A DNA stretch of 50,325 nucleotides from Oscillospiraceae bacterium (GTDB lineage Bacteria; Bacillota; Clostridia; Oscillospirales; Oscillospiraceae). How positions within the stretch are numbered: position 1 is the stretch's first letter; every line of letters starts with the position of its first letter. A model generated the notes under the pieces. That model was not told where the DNA came from, did no database searches, and was given only the letters and a program-made list of their open reading frames with translations. Positions 7,954 to 15,862 of the stretch are shown piece after piece. Location: contig JAFRQP010000008.1 of the NCBI GenBank assembly GCA_017428565.1, positions 1-50,325 on the forward strand, in the 5' to 3' direction. The translations under genes and the position numbers were made by a program.

Positions 7954-9231
7954 TTACGCCCAGACCAGCCAGATCACCAGCGCGCCGGAGGCGGCGGCGA
8001 TGAAGGTGAAGGGGATGCCGATGCGGATGAAGTCCCCGGTGGAGACCTTGTAGCCCTCCTTCTGCAGGATGCCGATGCCGGCGATGTTGGCGGAGGCGCC
8101 CACGGGGGTGATGTTGCCGCCCAGGGTGGCGCCGATGAGCAGGCCGAAGGCGAAGAGATAAGGGGTATCCAGGCCGATCTTCTCGGAGATGGCCAGGACC
8201 ACGGGCAGCATGGTGGCCACATAGGGGATGTTGTCGATGAAGGCGCTGATGGCCACGGAGGCCGCCACGATAATGATGTAGGTCAACAGCACCGAGCCGC
8301 CGCCCAGCTTGACGAAAAGCTCCGCAATGGCGGCGATGACGCCGGCCTCCTCGATGCCCTTGATGACCAGGAAGAGCCCGGCCAGCAAAACCAGGGTCTT
8401 GTAGTCCACGGCTTTCAGCGTGTCCAGCACCAGGCGGCCGTTTTTCTGGCGGATCAGCTCGTAGACCAGGCCGATCACCGCCACGCCGCAGCAGATGAGA
8501 CCGTTGGTGAGCGCGGGCCGGTTCTCGAACTGGGAGGCGATGATGAGCAGCAGCACCGTACCCAGCATGAGCCAGGTGGGGACGTAGTCCTTGACCTGGG
8601 CGCTGACCTCTCCGTGCACCTTCTCCTTCTCATGCCGGAAGAGCCAGAGCAGAACCGGCACGGTCAGCAGCGCGCCAACCTCTACGGCCCAGGCGATGCC
8701 CGGCTTTCCGTGGAACCAGAAGAAATCGTTGAAGCTCATGTCCACCGCGCCGGCCAGCAGGATGGAGGTGGTGTCGCCCACAAGGGTGGCCGCGCCCTGG
8801 AGGTTGGAGGACACGGCGATGGCGATGATGACGGGCACGGGGTTTGTCTGCAGCTTCTTCGCCACCGCGAGACCCACCGGCGCCACCATCAGCACCGTGG
8901 CCACATTGTCCACAAAGGCGGAGATCAGACCGGAAAACAGGCTCAGCGCCACCACGGCCCACTGGACGTTGGGCACCTTCTGCAGCAGCTTTTCCGCCAT
9001 GCGGGCGGGCATATTGCTCTGGATGAAGAGCTCCACCGTGGCCATGGTGCCGGCCAGCATCATCAGCACGTTCCAGTTGATGGCGCCGGCCACCTTGTCC
9101 GTGGGCAGGATGCCCAGTATTAGGAACAGCACCGCCGCTGCCGGCGCGATGATCCAGCGGTGCTCGGAAAAGATCAGCAGCAGCACATACATGGCGACAA
9201 ACAGCAGCAGCGCCAGAATCATGGGGTCCAT
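7954..9231 (-). CDS. SLC13/ArsB/NhaD-type ion transporter
   Basis: 425 residues, almost all membrane helices. The two pseudo-symmetric re-entrant motifs of the ion-transporter superfamily are clear: NLQGAATLVGDTTSILL in the first half and GATLGGNITPVGASANI in the second. FVDNVAT and FIDNIPY are the matching helix motifs. Relatives move arsenite, Na+/H+, citrate or dicarboxylates; the substrate cannot be read from sequence. I start it at ATG 9231 (MDPMILALL) because TGGAGG lies 10 bases upstream. A longer in-frame start at 9306 would run through a terminator hairpin. A probable yybP-ykoY riboswitch precedes the gene, pointing to Mn2+ or a related metal stress. Confidence 0.85.
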   Translation of the reverse strand: MDPMILALLLFVAMYVLLLIFSEHRWIIAPAAAVLFLILGILPTDKVAGAINWNVLMMLAGTMATVELFIQSNMPARMAEKLLQKVPNVQWAVVALSLFSGLISAFVDNVATVLMVAPVGLAVAKKLQTNPVPVIIAIAVSSNLQGAATLVGDTTSILLAGAVDMSFNDFFWFHGKPGIAWAVEVGALLTVPVLLWLFRHEKEKVHGEVSAQVKDYVPTWLMLGTVLLLIIASQFENRPALTNGLICCGVAVIGLVYELIRQKNGRLVLDTLKAVDYKTLVLLAGLFLVIKGIEEAGVIAAIAELFVKLGGGSVLLTYIIIVAASVAISAFIDNIPYVATMLPVVLAISEKIGLDTPYLFAFGLLIGATLGGNITPVGASANIAGIGILQKEGYKVSTGDFIRIGIPFTFIAAASGALVIWLVWA

Positions 9232-9246
9232 AGACAAAACCTCCAG

Positions 9247-9277
9247 AAAAAAACAGGTACAGCCCTCGCTGCACCTG
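9247..9277 (-). terminator. Leader terminator (attenuator) of the transporter gene
   Basis: A 9-bp stem (9277-9269 with 9262-9254, one G-U pair) is followed on the minus strand by seven U (A9247-9253). It sits between the riboswitch-like region and the ribosome site of the transporter, so transcription probably stops here unless the upstream RNA prevents hairpin formation. Confidence 0.75.
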
Positions 9278-9320
9278 CAAAAAAGACATAGCTTCCCCAT
9301 GTACAACAGCGACTGTCATA

Positions 9321-9407
9321 CATGAGTCTCACAGTTTAAGGAAAAACCGGGTAAAAGCTACCGTGATGACGATTTTTCCGCGCCTGCGCGCCTGTTACTC
9401 CCTCATG
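9321..9407 (-). promoter_or_regulatory. Probable yybP-ykoY (manganese) riboswitch
   Basis: On the minus strand the region opens with CATGAG-GGAGTAAC and closes with GTGAGA-CTCATG. The CATGAG/CTCATG pair (9407-9402 with 9326-9321) would be P1 closing around the conserved GGAGTA and AGA elements. In between lies CGTCATCACGG, like the conserved internal loop of this class. In known examples Mn2+ binding remodels a downstream terminator or the ribosome site, and here a terminator follows about 45 bases later. I matched this by eye to the published consensus; no covariance search was possible. Confidence 0.5.
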
Positions 9408-9436
9408 GCGCGGGTATTGTAACACAGCGCGGCGGC

Positions 9437-10219
9437 GAATGTCAACGCTTTTTCCGACGTTTTGCCTCCCGGGCAGCCTGCCTGGCGCAATAGTCCTCCC
9501 ATTCTTTTCGCATACCGAAGGGAGGGCAGGGCGGCGCCGTCCAGTTGTCCTCCCGCGGCTCATAGCGCAAGTGCAGCTCGTTCCAGTCATAGATGCGGAT
9601 GGAAAAAGGCGCTTCCTCCTCAAATTCCCGCAGACGCTCCTCCGTCAAACGCACCGGAAGTACACTCCGGCCAAAGAGCCAGCACCGGTCCAAAAACAGG
9701 GGAGAAGGCATGGATTTCAACGCGGAGGGGCGCAGAAACAGAAGCAGGAAGGTTCGGAACGGCGCTTCTCTGCCGTTACTGATTCGGATGGAATATTGGC
9801 CCGCCTCCCGGATGGCGCTCCAGGGAATCGTGCGCTGCCGGAAAAAGCCCCGGACCGCAATCCCGTTATGATCCAGGGAATAGCGCCGGCTGCGCCAGGA
9901 GAGATAGCAATAGTTGATCAAGTCGATCAAAAGGACAAGAAGAGCGAAGACCATGCCGACAAGGACAGTCCCCTCCTGAAACGAAAGAAAAAGGACATGA
10001 ATGGCATAGCCCGTCAGGAAACAACAAAAGATGGGGAAAATCAAATTGGCTGCGTAATAGTAACCCTTGTCCTCCCGCAGATCGTCCAGCCAGAGCATCC
10101 GATGCATGAAACCTCCCCCTTTCCGGTACTGTCTGTATGACGGACAGTGTGCGGCTTTTGTTCCAGCTTACGCCATGGCAGCCCGGAATGTCAACGCTTT
10201 TTCCGGCGTTTTGCCTCCC
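9437..10219. repeat. 34-bp direct repeats flanking the 221-residue membrane-protein gene
   Basis: The copies 9437-9470 and 10186-10219 (starting GAATGTCAACGCTTTTTCCG) differ by one base and lie 749 bases apart, one covering the 3' end of the gene at 9442 and the other upstream of its start. This looks like a recombination or insertion scar around the gene. Confidence 0.75.
9442..10107 (-). CDS. Hypothetical two-TM protein with a PH-like cytoplasmic domain
   Basis: 221 residues. Two hydrophobic helices at about 19-42 and 48-68 form a hairpin, followed by SRRYSLDHNGIAVRGFFRQRTIPWSAI, the strand pattern of bacterial PH-like (bPH/YdbT-type) domains. The C-terminus is charged and basic (AREAKRRKKR). 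I cannot name a specific family or function; the topology suggests a membrane-anchored domain facing the cytoplasm. The start is supported by GGGGGAGG just upstream. It is flanked by the 34-bp direct repeats, and the 3' copy covers its last codons, so its C-terminal tail may have been created by the duplication. Confidence 0.65.
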   Translation of the reverse strand: MHRMLWLDDLREDKGYYYAANLIFPIFCCFLTGYAIHVLFLSFQEGTVLVGMVFALLVLLIDLINYCYLSWRSRRYSLDHNGIAVRGFFRQRTIPWSAIREAGQYSIRISNGREAPFRTFLLLFLRPSALKSMPSPLFLDRCWLFGRSVLPVRLTEERLREFEEEAPFSIRIYDWNELHLRYEPREDNWTAPPCPPFGMRKEWEDYCARQAAREAKRRKKR

Positions 10220-10400
10220 TCTTAGAGGGAGGTGTCGCGGCGCGTCTCCCGCAAGCGCCGTGACGGAGGGAGTTTCTCCGGACTGTCGCTCCCTCTTGCG
10301 CCCGGGCAGGGGAGGGGCTATAATAAGGCAAAAAAGCAGGAAAGGAAGACCCCTCAGCCCGGCAGCCTGCCGGGCAGCTCCCCTTTCAGGGGAGCCGGGA
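10220..10400. repeat. Intergenic repeat segment before the TrmH-like gene
   Basis: It contains CTCCCTCTTAGAGGGAGG (palindromic), then GGCAGCCTGCCGGGCAGC and CTCCCCTTTCAGGGGAG, the short G/C palindromes typical of the dispersed repeats in this window. The promoter of the next gene is embedded in it. Confidence 0.55.
10296..10324 (+). promoter_or_regulatory. Promoter of the TrmH/FliB-like pair
   Basis: TTGCGC (10296-10301), 17-base spacer, TATAAT (10319-10324), 86 bases before the ATG at 10411. Confidence 0.65.
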
Positions 10401-10410
10401 CGGAAAGACC

Positions 10411-11241
10411 ATGCCGAACATCATCGAAATCACGGATTTTGCCGCCCCGGAGCTGGACGTGTACGCCCGGCTCACGGAAAACCAGCTGGTGAACCGGGCC
10501 GACCCGGCAAACGGCCTCTTCATCGCCGAGAGCCCCAACGTGATCCTCCGGGCCCTGGACGGGGGCTGGGAGCCGGTGTCGCTCTTAATGGAGCGCAGGC
10601 ACATCGAGGGCCAGGCCCGGGAGGTGGTGGAGCGCTGCGGGGACATCCCCCTCTACACGGCGCCCCTGCCGGTGCTGACGGAGCTCACCGGCTTCCCGCT
10701 GACCCGGGGGGTCCTCTGCGCCATGCGCCGCCGCCCCATGCCGGGAGCGGAGGAGATCTGCCGCGGCGCCAAGCGCGTCACCGTGCTGGAGAACATCATG
10801 AACCCCACAAACCTGGGAGCTATCTTCCGCTCCGCCGCGGCCCTGGGCATGGACGCCGTGCTGCTGACCCCCGCCTGCTGCGACCCCTTGTACCGCCGCT
10901 GCGTGCGCGTCAGCATGGGGACGGTCTTCCAGGTTCCCTGGGCTTACCTGGGGGACAGTGTGAACGACTGGCCGGAGCCGGGGATGACGCGGCTGCGCGC
11001 CTGGGGCTTTCGCACGGCGGCCATGGCCCTGCGGGAGGACTCCGTCTCCGTGGACGACTCGGCCCTGATGGCGGAGGAGAAGCTGGCCATCGTTCTGGGC
11101 ACCGAGGGGGACGGGCTGGGCAGCGACACCATTGCCGATTGCGACTACACCGTGCGCATCCCCATGAGCCATGGGGTGGATTCTCTGAACGTGGCGGCGG
11201 CCAGCGCCGTGGCCTTCTGGCAGCTGGGGAGGCGGCCATGA
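10411..11241 (+). CDS. SpoU/TrmH-family RNA 2'-O-methyltransferase
   Basis: 276 residues. The C-terminal SPOUT knot domain is clear from three motifs: NIMNPTNLGAIFRSA (motif 1), VLGTEGDGL (motif 2) and IPMSHGVDSLNVAAASAV (motif 3), which together bind S-adenosylmethionine and RNA. The N-terminal 110 residues are an RNA-binding domain of the L30e-like type seen in RlmB/TrmH proteins. It methylates a ribose in tRNA or 23S rRNA; the exact site is unknown. Its TGA overlaps the ATG of the next gene (ATGA, 11238-11241), so the pair is translationally coupled. Confidence 0.9.
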   Translation: MPNIIEITDFAAPELDVYARLTENQLVNRADPANGLFIAESPNVILRALDGGWEPVSLLMERRHIEGQAREVVERCGDIPLYTAPLPVLTELTGFPLTRGVLCAMRRRPMPGAEEICRGAKRVTVLENIMNPTNLGAIFRSAAALGMDAVLLTPACCDPLYRRCVRVSMGTVFQVPWAYLGDSVNDWPEPGMTRLRAWGFRTAAMALREDSVSVDDSALMAEEKLAIVLGTEGDGLGSDTIADCDYTVRIPMSHGVDSLNVAAASAVAFWQLGRRP

Positions 11242-12074
11242 GCGTCTGGTACCCGGTTTTTTATCCGGCCTTCCGCTGCAGGGCGGAGGCGTGCCGGCAC
11301 AGCTGCTGCCGGGGCTGGGAGATCGACGTGGACGAGGGGAGCGCCGCTCTCTACCGGGAGATGCCCGGGGCGCTGGGGGACGCCCTCCGCGCTGCGCTGT
11401 TTGAAGACGGGGAGGGCTGGCACTTCCGCCTGGACACGGAGGAGCGCTGCCCCTTCCTGCAGCCGGACGGGCTCTGTCGCCTGATCCGGGAGCTGGGGGA
11501 GGAGGCCCTCTGCGACATCTGCGCCCTGCATCCCCGCTTTTTCCAGGAGATCGGGGAGGACGAGCTCTGGGGCCTGGGCCTCAGCTGCGAGGCGGTCACC
11601 ACCCTGCTGCTGGAGCGGGACGCGCTGCGCTTTCGCTGTGACGAGACCGGGGAGGAGACGGACTTTCCCGGCCTGCTGCGCCGCCTGGGGATCTCGCTGC
11701 CGCCGGCCCTGCTGCGCTTTGCGCCCCGGCCGGACGAGGGGCGCCGACAAGAGCTGCTGCGCCGCTTCCGTGCCGCGGAGCCCATCGACGAGGCCTGGCC
11801 CCGGGAGCTGGACGCCCTGGAAGCCGCGCCCCTGCCCGGATCGGTGGACGCAGCGCAATATCAGCGGGTCTATGAGTACCTCTTTTTCCGGCAGATCGAA
11901 CGGCTGGAGGACTGGGGCGCGGCGGCGGTGGCCGACTACGCCGCGGCCATGACGGAGCTTCTGGCCCTCTGGGACGCGCAGGCTCAGGACACGGCGGGGC
12001 ACCTCCGCCGCCTCTCGGAGCAGATCGAGTACAGCACGGAGAACGTGGAGAGAGTTTTGAGATTTGAGAATTGA
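11238..12074 (+). CDS. FliB-like lysine-N-methylase / YkgJ-type Fe-S protein
   Basis: 278 residues. The N-terminus has the Cys cluster CRAEACRHSCCRGWEIDVD, followed by ERCPFLQPDGLCRLI and LCDICALHPRFF, the spacing seen in flagellin lysine-N-methylase (FliB) and related proteins annotated as Fe-S containing. FliB transfers methyl groups to lysines of flagellin, but no flagellar gene is in this window, and many non-motile Clostridia carry homologues next to other genes, so the substrate is unknown. The start overlaps the end of the methyltransferase gene by four bases; no separate promoter is seen. Confidence 0.75.
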   Translation: MSVWYPVFYPAFRCRAEACRHSCCRGWEIDVDEGSAALYREMPGALGDALRAALFEDGEGWHFRLDTEERCPFLQPDGLCRLIRELGEEALCDICALHPRFFQEIGEDELWGLGLSCEAVTTLLLERDALRFRCDETGEETDFPGLLRRLGISLPPALLRFAPRPDEGRRQELLRRFRAAEPIDEAWPRELDALEAAPLPGSVDAAQYQRVYEYLFFRQIERLEDWGAAAVADYAAAMTELLALWDAQAQDTAGHLRRLSEQIEYSTENVERVLRFEN

Positions 12075-12774
12075 GTTTTGATGAGACGGGAGATGCGCAA
12101 TGCGAGCCGGTGACGTCAGTCACCGGCTCGCAATGACATCGCAGGGGAGGGGCTCGCCCCTCCCGTTTTTTTGCCCCTGCGGGGACGGGGAAACGGATTG
12201 CCGCGCCAAACCCCTCCGTCACCGGCGCGTGCGCCGCCTTGCCTCCCCTTTCAGGGGTGGCAAGGCGGCACCGGCTCGCAATGACATCGTAGGGGCTGGC
12301 GCCCTCGACAGCCTGTATGTCGGACACAGGCGAGGGTCGGACAGGGCGGGCGGCGGATAGCCGCCCCCGCGGGGGGAGCGGATACACCCCTTCCGTCATC
12401 CGCCTTTTGTGAGACGGCGGATGACACCTCCCCCGGAGGGGGAGGCAAGAGTCCGTTTTTCGGCCTGTATCCATGTCCGCGGACGAGCAATGCTCGTCCC
12501 TACGGGGACGGGGATGCGGGCCGCCGAGGGCGTCGGCCCCTACGGGGACGGGGGAACGGATTGCCACCGCGAACCCCTTCCGTCAGCGGCGGGCGTTACA
12601 CGCCGCTGACACCTCCCCCGGAGGGGGAGGCAAGGCGGCACCGGCTCGCAATGACAGACAGGGGGTTCTCAAAACTGAAAACCGATCACGCCATCCCCCA
12701 CGTCCCCGTCTTCTCAAAACCGAAACCACAAAACAGAAACCGCAAAACGCTTTTCACTGTTCACTCTTCACTCT
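12075..12774. repeat. Mosaic of dispersed intergenic repeats, no gene
   Basis: About 700 bases without a credible gene. CACCGGCTCGCAATGACA occurs three times (about 12120, 12268, 12640), the first as half of a perfect hairpin with GAGCCGGTGAC. CACCTCCCCCGGAGGGGG occurs twice (about 12426 and 12611), and GTAGGGGC/GCCCCTAC units with an AGCAATGCT palindrome lie at 12290 and 12480-12555. The region ends in TTCACTC repeats. The in-frame reading possible on either strand is repeat-derived. Confidence 0.75.
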
Positions 12775-12885
12775 TCACTCTCCGGCGTCCTCCATGGCCT
12801 CGTAATAGTCCGCCTCGGAGGCGAAGAGGCAGTAGCGCCCGTCCACCAGCCCGCAGTAACCGCTTGCCGTAAAAAAACCTTTCAT
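12775..12885 (-). CDS. Small protein of 36 residues, conserved-looking
   Basis: The minus strand has a strong ribosome site (AAAGGAGG) eight bases before ATG 12885, then a 36-codon frame beginning MKGFFTASGYCGLVDGRY and ending at TGA 12775-12777. The composition (Gly, Tyr, Phe in the N-terminal half; acidic C-terminus) is that of a real small soluble protein, not repeat translation, although the stop codon borders the TTCACTC repeat. I recall similar short MKGFFTS-type hypothetical proteins in Firmicutes but cannot verify that here. Function unknown. It is divergent from the WYL regulator gene. Confidence 0.6.
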   Translation of the reverse strand: MKGFFTASGYCGLVDGRYCLFASEADYYEAMEDAGE

Positions 12886-12985
12886 GGGAAAGCCTCCTTT
12901 CGTTTTCTGCCCTCATTCTACCGGAGAGCCTGTCCCATAAACCGGACTTTCAAACAACTTTTCTCTTTCCTTTTGCTCGCTGCTG

Positions 12986-12994
12986 TGTTATACT
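12986..12994 (+). promoter_or_regulatory. Extended -10 promoter of the WYL regulator gene
   Basis: TG at 12986-12987, one base, then TATACT (12989-12994). No good -35 is visible at the normal distance, consistent with an extended -10 promoter. The GTG start is 31 bases downstream. Confidence 0.5.
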
Positions 12995-13025
12995 GAACGG
13001 GAACAAAGGAAAAGGAGGGATCGCC

Positions 13026-14012
13026 GTGCCGAAATCGCCCAATCAGAAGCTGAAGCTGCCGGTGCTGCTGCGCTTTCTGCAGCGCCAGAGCGACGAGAAG
13101 CACCCCGTCACCCTGCAGCAGATGATCGAGGAGCTGGCGCGCTGGGACATCGAGGCCGAGCGCAAGAGCCTCTACGACGATCTGGAGAAGCTGCGGAGCT
13201 TCGGGGCGGACATTGTGTCCGTCCGGGGGCGGAACCCGGGCTATTACCTGGGCCAGCGGGACTTTGAGCTGGCGGAGCTGAAGCTGCTGGTGGACAGCAT
13301 CCAGTCCTCCAAGTTCGTCACCCAGCGCAAGACCCTGGCCCTGATCCGCAAGCTGGAGGGGCTCTGCAGCGTCCACGACGCCCAGCTGCTGGAGCGGCAG
13401 GTCTATGTCCGCGGCCGGGTCAAGAGCATGAACGAGAGCGTCTACTACAACGTGGACGCCGTGTCCGACGCCATCAGCCGGGACCGCGAGATCCGCTTCC
13501 GCTACTTCGAGTTCACCGTCTCGGGGGAGCGGCGCTACCGCCGGGACGGCGCTTTCTATCGTCTCAGCCCCTACGCCCTCATCTGGGACGACGAGAACTA
13601 CTACCTGCTGGGCTGGGACGGGGAAGAGGGCCGCTTCAAGCACTTCCGGGTGGACAAAATGAGCCGCATCGAGCCGCTGGAGAGCCCCCGAAAGGGGAAG
13701 GAGGCCTTCGCGGCCCTGGACATGTCCGGCTATTCCCGCCGGGTCTTCGGCATGTTCGGCGGGGAGAGCGTGTCGGTGCGGATGCGCTTTGCCGCCCACC
13801 TGGCCGGCGCCGTGATCGACCGCTTCGGCAAGGAGTCCATGCTGATCCCGGACGGGGAGGAGCGCTTCACCTTCACCGCCGCCGTGGTGCCGAGCCCCCA
13901 GTTTTTCGCCTGGGTCTTCGGCTTCGGGGAAGAGGCGGAGATCCTCTCCCCGCCCGAGCTGCGCGAAGAGGCGGGGCGCCTGGCGGCGGGGATCGCGGGA
14001 CTCTACAGATAA
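13026..14012 (+). CDS. WYL-domain transcriptional regulator
   Basis: 328 residues. The N-terminal part (about 5-70) is a winged helix-turn-helix with the pattern LPVLLRFLQRQSDEKHPVT...RKSLYDDLEKLRSFGADI, followed by a WYL domain (about 140-220) with SPYALIWDDENYYLLGW and HFRVDKMSRI, and a C-terminal WCX-like segment. Such proteins sense ligands, often nucleic acids or nucleotides, and repress or activate transcription. The start is GTG at 13026, preceded by AAGGAGG. It lies upstream of the large zinc-ribbon operon in the same direction, separated by that operon's promoter, so it is a candidate regulator of it. Confidence 0.88.
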   Translation: MPKSPNQKLKLPVLLRFLQRQSDEKHPVTLQQMIEELARWDIEAERKSLYDDLEKLRSFGADIVSVRGRNPGYYLGQRDFELAELKLLVDSIQSSKFVTQRKTLALIRKLEGLCSVHDAQLLERQVYVRGRVKSMNESVYYNVDAVSDAISRDREIRFRYFEFTVSGERRYRRDGAFYRLSPYALIWDDENYYLLGWDGEEGRFKHFRVDKMSRIEPLESPRKGKEAFAALDMSGYSRRVFGMFGGESVSVRMRFAAHLAGAVIDRFGKESMLIPDGEERFTFTAAVVPSPQFFAWVFGFGEEAEILSPPELREEAGRLAAGIAGLYR

Positions 14013-14132
14013 AAGTTTTGTGCTTTCAAGCGGCGGGGAAAACGGAATTTTCCCAGGAAAATCAAGGCTTTGCGGCCTCACCGCGCCTCTCTCTCCCGGG
14101 AAAAACTATTCTGGGAAAATTGCCCTTTCCCC

Positions 14133-14161
14133 TTGAAATGCATGACGGGATACGATAAAAT
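14133..14161 (+). promoter_or_regulatory. Promoter of the vWA-kinase-zinc-ribbon operon
   Basis: TTGAAA (14133-14138), 17-base spacer, TAAAAT (14156-14161), 45 bases before the vWA start. It lies in a locally AT-rich pocket. A pair of GGGAAAA-type segments (14036-14120) upstream could be regulator sites. I see no equally good promoter inside the following cluster. Confidence 0.7.
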
Positions 14162-14205
14162 AAAAGAAATTGTCGGGCAACGGCAAAGACGAAAGGAGAA
14201 AAGAA

Positions 14206-14892
14206 ATGGGAAGCAATTTTGGAAGCAGATACAACGTTGACATCTGCATGTGCATCGACGCTACGGGCAGCATGGGCCCCCTGCTGGACCTGGTCAAAAA
14301 CAACGCGCTTAGCTTTTACGGAGACCTGAAGGATCGCATGGCCGCCAAGGACAAGCACGTGGACGAGCTGCGCGTGCGCGTGATCGCCTTCCGCGACTAT
14401 CTGGCCGACGGGAAGGACGCCATGCTGGCTTCTCCTTTCTTTGTGCTTCCGGAGCAGGCGCCGGAGTTTGAGGCGCTGGTGCGCGGCATCCAGCCCCGCG
14501 GCGGCGGCGACGATCCGGAGGACAGCCTGGAGGCGCTGGGCTACGCCATCAAGTCCAAGTGGACCACCGGCGGCGACAAGCGCCGGCACGTGATCGTCCT
14601 GTGGACGGACGACGTGCCCCATGATCTGGGCTTCGGCGCGGCGGCCCCCAACTACCCCAGCAAGATGGCCAAGAGCTTCGATGAGCTGACCGAATGGTGG
14701 GGCGTGGGCGGCCAGAACGGCGTCATGAACGCCAACGACAAGCGCCTGCTGATCTACGCGCCCAACAAGGGCTACTGGAACGACATCATGGGCATCTGGG
14801 ACAACACCCTGCTCTTCCCCTCCGAGGCGGGCAAGGGCCTGGAGGAAGCCACGTATTCCGAGATCCTGGACGCGATCACCAACAGCATCTGA
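14206..14892 (+). CDS. von Willebrand factor A domain protein (TerY-like)
   Basis: 228 residues, essentially one vWA domain. The MIDAS metal site is visible as D18-A-T20-G-S22, with a later Asp in WTDDVPHD; the insertion WWGVGGQNGVMNANDKR precedes the last strands. Cytoplasmic, no signal peptide or TM segment. vWA proteins bind partner proteins through a divalent metal; in TerY-P triads the vWA protein is encoded with a kinase and a PP2C phosphatase, as here. Start ATG 14206 is chosen because AAAGGAG lies just before it; an upstream in-frame start has no ribosome site. First gene of the operon, 30 bases before the kinase. Confidence 0.88.
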   Translation: MGSNFGSRYNVDICMCIDATGSMGPLLDLVKNNALSFYGDLKDRMAAKDKHVDELRVRVIAFRDYLADGKDAMLASPFFVLPEQAPEFEALVRGIQPRGGGDDPEDSLEALGYAIKSKWTTGGDKRRHVIVLWTDDVPHDLGFGAAAPNYPSKMAKSFDELTEWWGVGGQNGVMNANDKRLLIYAPNKGYWNDIMGIWDNTLLFPSEAGKGLEEATYSEILDAITNSI

Positions 14893-14922
14893 GTATCTGA
14901 CAGCGAAAGGGGTTAAGACCCG

Positions 14923-15831
14923 ATGAGTACCGTAATCAACGGCTACCGCCTCACCAAGGAGCTGAGCAACGAAAACGCCGGCATGTGCACCTGGGGCTTC
15001 GCGGTAAAAAACGGTCACGAGTATTTTATCAAGCAGTTCCTCAACCCCAAATATCCCGACAGCAACGGCCGCCTCTCGCCCGCCCTGGTGGAGAAGATGC
15101 GCAGCGCAGCCGACGCGGTCTTCCGCAAGCGCAAGCAGTTCTATGACCGCCTGCGGGAGTGCCGCACCGGCAACAACGTGGTGGTGGAGGAGTATTTCCG
15201 CTCCGGGAACTTCTACTACGCCGTGTCGGACCGGATCCGCGGGCCCTACCTGACGGTGGAGCAGATCGCCGCCCTGCCGGACGAGAAGAAGCAGGTGCTG
15301 ATCCGGGCGATCCTGTTCAACGTGATGCAGTTTCACGAGAAGAACATCGTCCACTCCGACCTGAAGCCGGACAACATCATGGTCCGGCGCACCGCCGAGG
15401 GCTACTGCACCGCCAAGATCATCGACTTTGACGCCGGCTTTTTCAGCTTTGACCCGCCCAAGGAGATCTCCGGGGACCAGGTGTATTTTCCCCCGGAGGT
15501 GCTGCTGTACAATATGGGCAGGGAGGCCGTGATCTCCGAGAAGGGGGACATCTTTGCCCTGGGGCTGCTGTTCCATCAGTACTGGTGCGGCGTGCTGCCC
15601 GGCTTCAACCGGGAGGAGCACCGCTACGCCAGCGAGGCGCTGCTGGAGGGGGACGCCCTGCAGCTGAGCGTCCACGCCATGCCCGAGAATGTGAGCAGGC
15701 TGCTGGCTCGGATGCTGTCCATCGATCCGGCGGATCGTCCCACCGCCCGGGAGGCTTGGGAAAGCCTGTCCGAGAAGATCATCCGGGTCCTCAACACCCA
15801 GTTCTATGAGCTGAGCGACGACGATCTGTAA
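14923..15831 (+). CDS. Atypical Ser/Thr protein kinase with acidic DDDL tail
   Basis: 302 residues, one kinase domain and no TM. The ATP-anchoring Lys is K37 (YFIKQF), the catalytic loop is HSDLKPDN with D146, K148 and N151, and the metal Asp is D168. DFG is replaced by DFDAG, and the Gly-rich loop is poor (NENAGMCTWGFA), as in atypical bacterial kinases of stress operons; both HxD and the metal Asp remain, so activity is plausible. The C-terminus ends ELSDDDL, a tail shared with four other proteins of the operon. It is the second gene, directly after the vWA gene, and its likely opponent is the PP2C encoded two genes on. Probable targets are the zinc-ribbon proteins. Confidence 0.88.
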   Translation: MSTVINGYRLTKELSNENAGMCTWGFAVKNGHEYFIKQFLNPKYPDSNGRLSPALVEKMRSAADAVFRKRKQFYDRLRECRTGNNVVVEEYFRSGNFYYAVSDRIRGPYLTVEQIAALPDEKKQVLIRAILFNVMQFHEKNIVHSDLKPDNIMVRRTAEGYCTAKIIDFDAGFFSFDPPKEISGDQVYFPPEVLLYNMGREAVISEKGDIFALGLLFHQYWCGVLPGFNREEHRYASEALLEGDALQLSVHAMPENVSRLLARMLSIDPADRPTAREAWESLSEKIIRVLNTQFYELSDDDL

Positions 15832-15862
15832 ACAGGAAAACGGAAGAAGGAGAGCAATCACG

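Noticed and set aside
9232-9306. Cys-rich possible leader peptide (LCLFCRCSEGCTC) before the transporter
   Set aside because: It is in frame with the transporter and has no stop of its own; the codons lie inside the terminator hairpin, so the Cys content may be chance.
14206-14892. A full tellurite-resistance (ter) operon
   Set aside because: Only the vWA/kinase/PP2C core is shared; no TerD/TerZ-type, TerB or TerC gene is found in the window.
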